DNA of 64,000 bases. Source: Grammothele lineata. Lineage: Eukaryota; Basidiomycota; Agaricomycetes; Polyporales; Polyporaceae. Both the position numbers and the translations under genes were made by a program. Under the pieces are notes generated by a model. The model was not told where the DNA came from, did not search any database, and saw only the letters and a program-made list of their open reading frames with translations. Shown here piece by piece: positions 59,485 to 64,000 of the stretch. Position 1 is the first letter of the stretch, and every line of letters starts with the position of its first letter. The stretch spans positions 1-64,000 of the forward strand of contig NDFF03000001.1 in assembly GCA_002150815.3 (NCBI GenBank), given 5' to 3'.

Positions 59485-60825
59485 ATGCCACCGCGCCCCT
59501 CCCACAAACGCACCGCGACCGCCGACAGCGACGGCGGCGGCGGCGGCGGCCCCACTCCCCCCGACGGCGGTGGTAGCAGCACCAGCGCCGCGCGCAAGCG
59601 GACGCGCTTCGTCGAGCCCGCGGACGACCCCGCAACGTTCGCGGAGGAGGTCGACGCCCAGCTCGAGGACCCCTCCGCGCGCCGCAAGGGCCGCGTCAAC
59701 ACCGCCGGCTACGATTCCGATTCGAGCGACGACGGCGAGGGCGTCGTCAACAGCCGCAAGCCCGGCGCCGCGGGCGCCGCAGACGAGGACGACGATATGT
59801 TTGCCATGGGCGAGAAGGAGGACAAGGCTGCCGACGCGGGCGGCGGGAGCGGGAAGAAGAAGAAAGAGGAATATTTGCGGCTGGGAGACATCGAGGGCCA
59901 GGAGTTCGGTGGGCGCGAGCCAGGCGAAGAGGGCGACGACGACTCAAATGAGGACGAGGGCGAGCCGGAGGATGATGACGAGGCGGAACGGCGGAAAAAG
60001 GCGGGCATGGGCTTCGAACTCTCCGCGTTCAACATGCGCGAGGAGATGGAGGAGGGCAAGTTCGCCGCGGACGGTACCTACGTCCGCGCCTTCGACCCTC
60101 ACGCCGTTCACGACCGCTGGATGGACGGCCTCGACGAGCGCGAGATGAAGAAGGCGCGCAAGCACCACAAAGCCCAGGAAAGGCAGCAGAAGGAGAAGCA
60201 GAGGGCCGAGGAGCGCGAGCTCGAGCAGCTCGGCGGAAAGGACCAGATCGAGATGCAACTCGTCGGAATGCTTAGGAAGGGCGAGACTGTCCTCGAAGCC
60301 TTGCAGAGGCTCGGGGCAAAGTCCAAGAAATCGGGTCCGGCGAGGAAAAAGTGAGTCTCGCGCGTACCATCGTGGCTGCCTCGTCACCGATAACCTAAAC
60401 TCAGACCGAACAACAAGACGATGCGCGATCTGGACGGAGGCACTGGTGAGATGGACGTCGATCAAACATCCAAGGGGCCGCCCGCGCAGACCGAGGTCGA
60501 GCAGATCACACACCTCGCGTCCACGCTCATGTCCCTCGGCGACTCTGAAATCTACTCACGAACCTACGAGGAGCTCGTCCGCTCCATCCGCCGCTCGGGC
60601 AAGGTCGGCGACGACTGGGTTCCTCCGTCGGCGGATGTACGGTACGAGTACAAGTGGGCCGCCCCAGACGCGGGCGACGCGGGCCAAGTCTTTGGCCCAT
60701 TCGGCGAAGAGGAGATGCAGGCGTGGCATGGTGCTGCGTACTTTGGCGCTGCGGGCGAGAAGGTCAAAGTGCGCAAAGTGGGCGGTGAATGGGGTAGCTG
60801 GGACGAGGTGGTGGCTTCGTCATGA
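59485..60825 (+). CDS. LIN1: U5 snRNP-associated GYF protein Lin1/CD2BP2
   Basis: Spliceosomal protein that binds Prp8 and other U5 components through its GYF domain and leaves before activation. Exons 59485-60350 and 60405-60825 give 428 residues. The N-terminus is low-complexity (KRTATADSDGGGGGGPTPP), then the conserved block KRTRFVEPADDPATF and NTAGYDSDSSDDGEG. The middle is acidic; AFNMREEMEEGKFAADGTYV and WMDGLDEREMKKAR are typical of the family. The GYF-like domain closes the protein (VRYEYKWAAPDAGD, GPFGEEEMQAWHGAAYFG, near 60640-60760). It converges on RAD54, with 215 bases between stop codons. Confidence 0.9.
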
Positions 60826-61040
60826 AGGAGCACTCAGAGCCGCACAAAAGCGGCGAGGTCTCCATAGCTGTTGCGGACGTGCTCTAGTTGACTCGACGTG
60901 TACCATTAGCTGTATTTCTAGTCGGTTATGCTACAGTGGTATGGATGATCCCTCCGCTATCGTACACTGCAAAAGTCCCAAAGCATCACCCGAAAGATCC
61001 GGAAAGCGAACAGCGAGAGCTCGGAGAGCCGGCAATGCAA

Positions 61041-64000
61041 CTAGTGACTGATGTACTGGAACACGAACGACACTTCCGGTTGGCCCACTTCTGCCCGAAG
61101 GAGATCGTCGTGGTTGTTCTTCAATTCCCCATTCGTGAAATGGTTCCACCTGTTCATTCATCAGAGTTAGCCACGCCACACGGATCTCAAAGCAGGAAAC
61201 CATCACTCACGTGCTCGCGTCGCCGTAAAGCAGCGCGGGTGCCTTGATGAACTGCCGGCCGTCCCTGCACCGCTTGCACTTGAACGTCTCGTGCGTCTCG
61301 CAGAGCGTGTGCTCGTTGAAAAGGAACAGCTTCCGCAGCGCGTCGAGCGAGAAGTGCCGCTCGACGTCCTCCTTCTCGTCCACGACCGCAGATGAGAGCG
61401 ACTGCTTGTTCGCCTGTCGCTGGAAGATCTTCTCCTCGATCGTCCCCGTCGAGATGAACCGGTACACGAAACCTGTCCAGACGAGCGCGTGAGTCGGGAT
61501 GCAGAAGGTCGAGAGCAAATGGTTAGCACATACACTCTTTCTTCTGCCCATCACGCCACACGCGCGCGAGGGCCTGTTGATCCGCGGCCGGGTTCCAGTC
61601 TGGGTCGAAGAGGATGAGGCGGTTCGCACCGATGAGGTTGATACCGCATCCGCCCGCCTTGCTGCTAAGAAGGAAGACGAACTCCTTGCCTGCCGGGTCG
61701 TTGAACTGGTCCACGAGCTTCTGCCGCTTGTTGATTGTCATTGTGCCGTCCAAGCGGAAATAACCGTACCTGCCGCGCCGTGGCGGTCAGTCGTGTTGTC
61801 GCACAGAAGACGTCGGAGAAGGGAGGGGAATTACGCACTTCTTGCTCCGGAGTAGTTTCTCGAACAGGTCTAGCGTCTGCGTGTAGTTGCTGATCAAGAC
61901 GATCTTGTCGTTCGTCTCGGTGTGGATCCGGTGGAGGAACCTGACGTACATGGTTGAGTCCAGCGCGATTTGACGCACGGTCACAGCCGCTCACCTTTCC
62001 AGCACGAGAAACTTGCCGCTCCATTCACAGTGAACGGTCTGGTTCCGACCCTTGTCCCTAGAGCTGCCACCCGCACCGCTGAAGTCCTCTGGGAGGAGCT
62101 TCTCAGAACCGCGAAGATCACCGGGCAGGTCGAGCAGCTCGGGGTGGTTGCAGAGCTTCTTGAGGATATTGATCGCTTTGAGCGGCTGCGAGTTGGTTCC
62201 GCGGAGCAGGGCCTGGATCTCCGGAGACGAGATGAAAAGCCGGTAAAGCGCGAGCTGCAGCTCGGACGGCCTACAGAAGACCACTTGCTCGTACTTGACC
62301 GGCACTGTAAAAATGGTCTTAACAACCGTGTTAGGTGGCTTAGAGCTAGAGACGACGGACGATATTTGGAAAGGAGATCGTTCGTCCGGCGAATGATAAA
62401 CTTCGATACGATTCCACCGAGCTCCTTCAGCTTCTTCTCACATTCTGCCTTTACAGCGTCTGTTGCGTCGGCGTCACGGCCTCGTATTATAGCGTTCTCG
62501 AAGTTCTTGCGGAAGTCGTTCTTTGAGCCAAGGAAATTAGGGTTCGCAAAGTTAAGCAATGAGAAGTACTCGGAGAGATCGTTCTATCCAAGCCGGTAAG
62601 CACGATATCAGTACTACCGCATATACGGAAATTTTTACCTGAATGGGTGTGCCGGAAAGGATCACTCTTCGCTTGACGTTTAATCCGTTGAGAGCTTGGA
62701 ACGTCTGTGACTCTACGGGCGGTGTCAGACAATGCGAGAAAGCGGAAAGCGTGTCGCATACCTGAGTTTTTGAGTCGGTGTCCTTCATCGCATAGGAGCA
62801 GACCAATAGTGCAATTGGCGAGATAAGTCGATAGTGTGCGGAGCGTCTCGTATGACACAATCATGACTGTCGCACGCTGAGTCAACACACAATGTCCAAA
62901 GAAAGAATACGCGCACCTGGTTGCGAAACATTGCGGCCGCTAGAGGCAATCCATCGAGCGACCCTCTCTAGCATTTCGGACTTTCCACCCTTGCCGTCGA
63001 TTGCCAGAGCCGAGATGGCATCCTTGCCTAACCATTTGACTGTGGCGTTGTAAGACAAAAGCGTTGTTATACAAGGTTACCGACGCACCGAGTTCATTGG
63101 CCCAGTTCTTGACGAGACTAGAGGGGCAGGCGATGATGCACTTCTCAATGGTCGGCTTGGAAGCATGTGGCGATTGCTTGAGTAACGTCCACATAAGGGC
63201 AATACATTGTAATGTCTTTCCAAGGCCCATCTCGTCTGCCATTATGCAACCATATTGATTATCGACGACCATTCCAGTAGTACACTTGTACAGAAACTGC
63301 AGACGATGGGTGAGACCGGTCCGAGAGGATAGAGAGCTCGTCGACGCACCTTGACACCCTCAATCTGATGAGGACGGAGCACCTTGCACAAACGAGGATC
63401 AATGACAACGGGGACCTTATTGGTCATCTTCTTCTTGTCTTTTCCTCCGCCAAGCAGATCCTTGAGACTCTTGTGAGGGTTGTACATGCCCGCACACTTC
63501 TCCTGAGCTTCCTTCGCCGCGCGTTCCTTGGCTTCCTCCTTCTCCCGTTCTCGCCGCTCCTCATCCGTCTCTCGATCGTCAACAGTAGGATCGTATAGAA
63601 CAATTGCGTGGTCCGCCATGGGATCATGTAGCGGCCGGGGAATGATGTTGGCAAGCGGGCGAATGCCGAGTGCGATATTACTCTGCACCGTAGGAATCAC
63701 ATCGCCGTCCTTATTCCGCATCTCGGGGATAGTAAAACGTCGAGGGAGTTGAGAGAAAGGCTTGGGCTTGAAGACGGGATAGTTGACGATATTGTTGTCA
63801 AGCGGTCTTTCGAAACCATCCTTTCCCGTCTTCTTCTTCTTTTTGGGCTCATCATCTCCGGAGTGGCCGTCAGAGTCGCCTTGCGCATTCTTGTATGAGA
63901 CCCGCTTTCGCTTCCTCTGGGGCTGCTCGCGAGAGACGGCGAGAGTTGGAGGCTTGAAGGGCTTGCTGACGCGCGAGCTCTCCTGAAATCGGCCAAGAGT
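61041..64000 (-). CDS. RAD54: DNA repair and recombination ATPase Rad54 (5' end cut off)
   Basis: SNF2-family DNA translocase that works with Rad51 in homologous recombination. The start lies beyond 64000; the visible N-terminal part is basic ([13 protein letters not shown]) with the family block [15 protein letters not shown]. Motor motifs seen: [26 protein letters not shown] (motif I, near 63225), [22 protein letters not shown] (motif II, near 62790), SGTPIQ, then [20 protein letters not shown] and [18 protein letters not shown] (motifs V and VI, near 61600). Rad54-specific C-terminal parts are present: a cysteine-containing segment ([20 protein letters not shown]) and the final exon ending VFQYISH. 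Several short introns lie within the motor. Confidence 0.93.

Noticed and set aside
59087..60148. 353-residue ORF over the LIN1 start
   Set aside because: It is out of frame with LIN1 and is Arg/Ala/Thr-rich shadow translation of GC-rich coding DNA.
1..64000. CRISPR arrays, bacterial operators, rRNA operons or viral genes
   Set aside because: None seen; gene structure, introns and protein content are fungal nuclear throughout.

Overview
The window is nuclear DNA from a basidiomycete fungus, most likely an Agaricomycete (polypore/mushroom lineage). The genes are tightly packed, moderately GC-rich and broken by many introns of about 50-60 bases with GT...AG borders. The contents fit: two DUF7918 proteins (a family known mainly from mushroom-forming fungi), a single-adenylation trimeric siderophore synthetase of the basidioferrin (NPS2) type, and fungal housekeeping genes such as SPT6, ATG2, NAA25, NCE101, RPL7, LIN1 and RAD54. 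Function calls come from recognising protein families by eye; no database search was possible. Exon borders were worked out by reading frame and splice sites, and are exact only where stated.

Layout. 1-1400: two inverted copies of a repeat around about 680 bp of unrecognised DNA. 1688-9379: JMJD4-like hydroxylase (+), SPT6 (-), RibD-like deaminase (+). 9454-20581: a siderophore locus made of an NRPS (-) and an L-ornithine N5-monooxygenase (+), transcribed divergently from a 1.16 kb shared promoter that carries three sites matching the iron-responsive GATA-repressor consensus ATCWGATAA. 20582-24691: the only gene-poor stretch, with a candidate small secreted protein and a clear four-exon gene of unknown function. 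24692-33155: RLP24 (+) converging on ATG2 (-). 33775-37850: a CE16-type esterase (+) and two adjacent RPA2-family genes (-). 38267-44344: NAA25 (-), NCE101 (+) and RPL7 (+), whose third intron carries a C/D-box snoRNA candidate. 44771-50059: an uncharacterised leucine-rich protein (+), a LisH-CTLH protein (-) and a PQ-loop vacuolar transporter (+). 50299-58883: an IGHMBP2/Hcs1-type helicase (-), two tandem DUF7918 genes (+) and an F-box protein (-). 59485-64000: LIN1/CD2BP2 (+) and RAD54 (-), the latter cut by the right edge.

Working together. The NRPS and monooxygenase form a functional unit: the monooxygenase makes N5-hydroxyornithine, and after acylation (acyltransferase not in this window) the NRPS links three hydroxamate units. 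RLP24 and RPL7 serve 60S ribosome assembly, and the intronic snoRNA is predicted to guide methylation of 25S rRNA. RPA2, RAD54 and the helicase belong to DNA or nucleic-acid metabolism but are not clustered in any meaningful way. The most noteworthy observations are the GATA-site cluster, the snoRNA, the tandem RPA2 pair with a divergent second copy, the repeated exons in the first DUF7918 gene, and the inverted repeat at the left edge.
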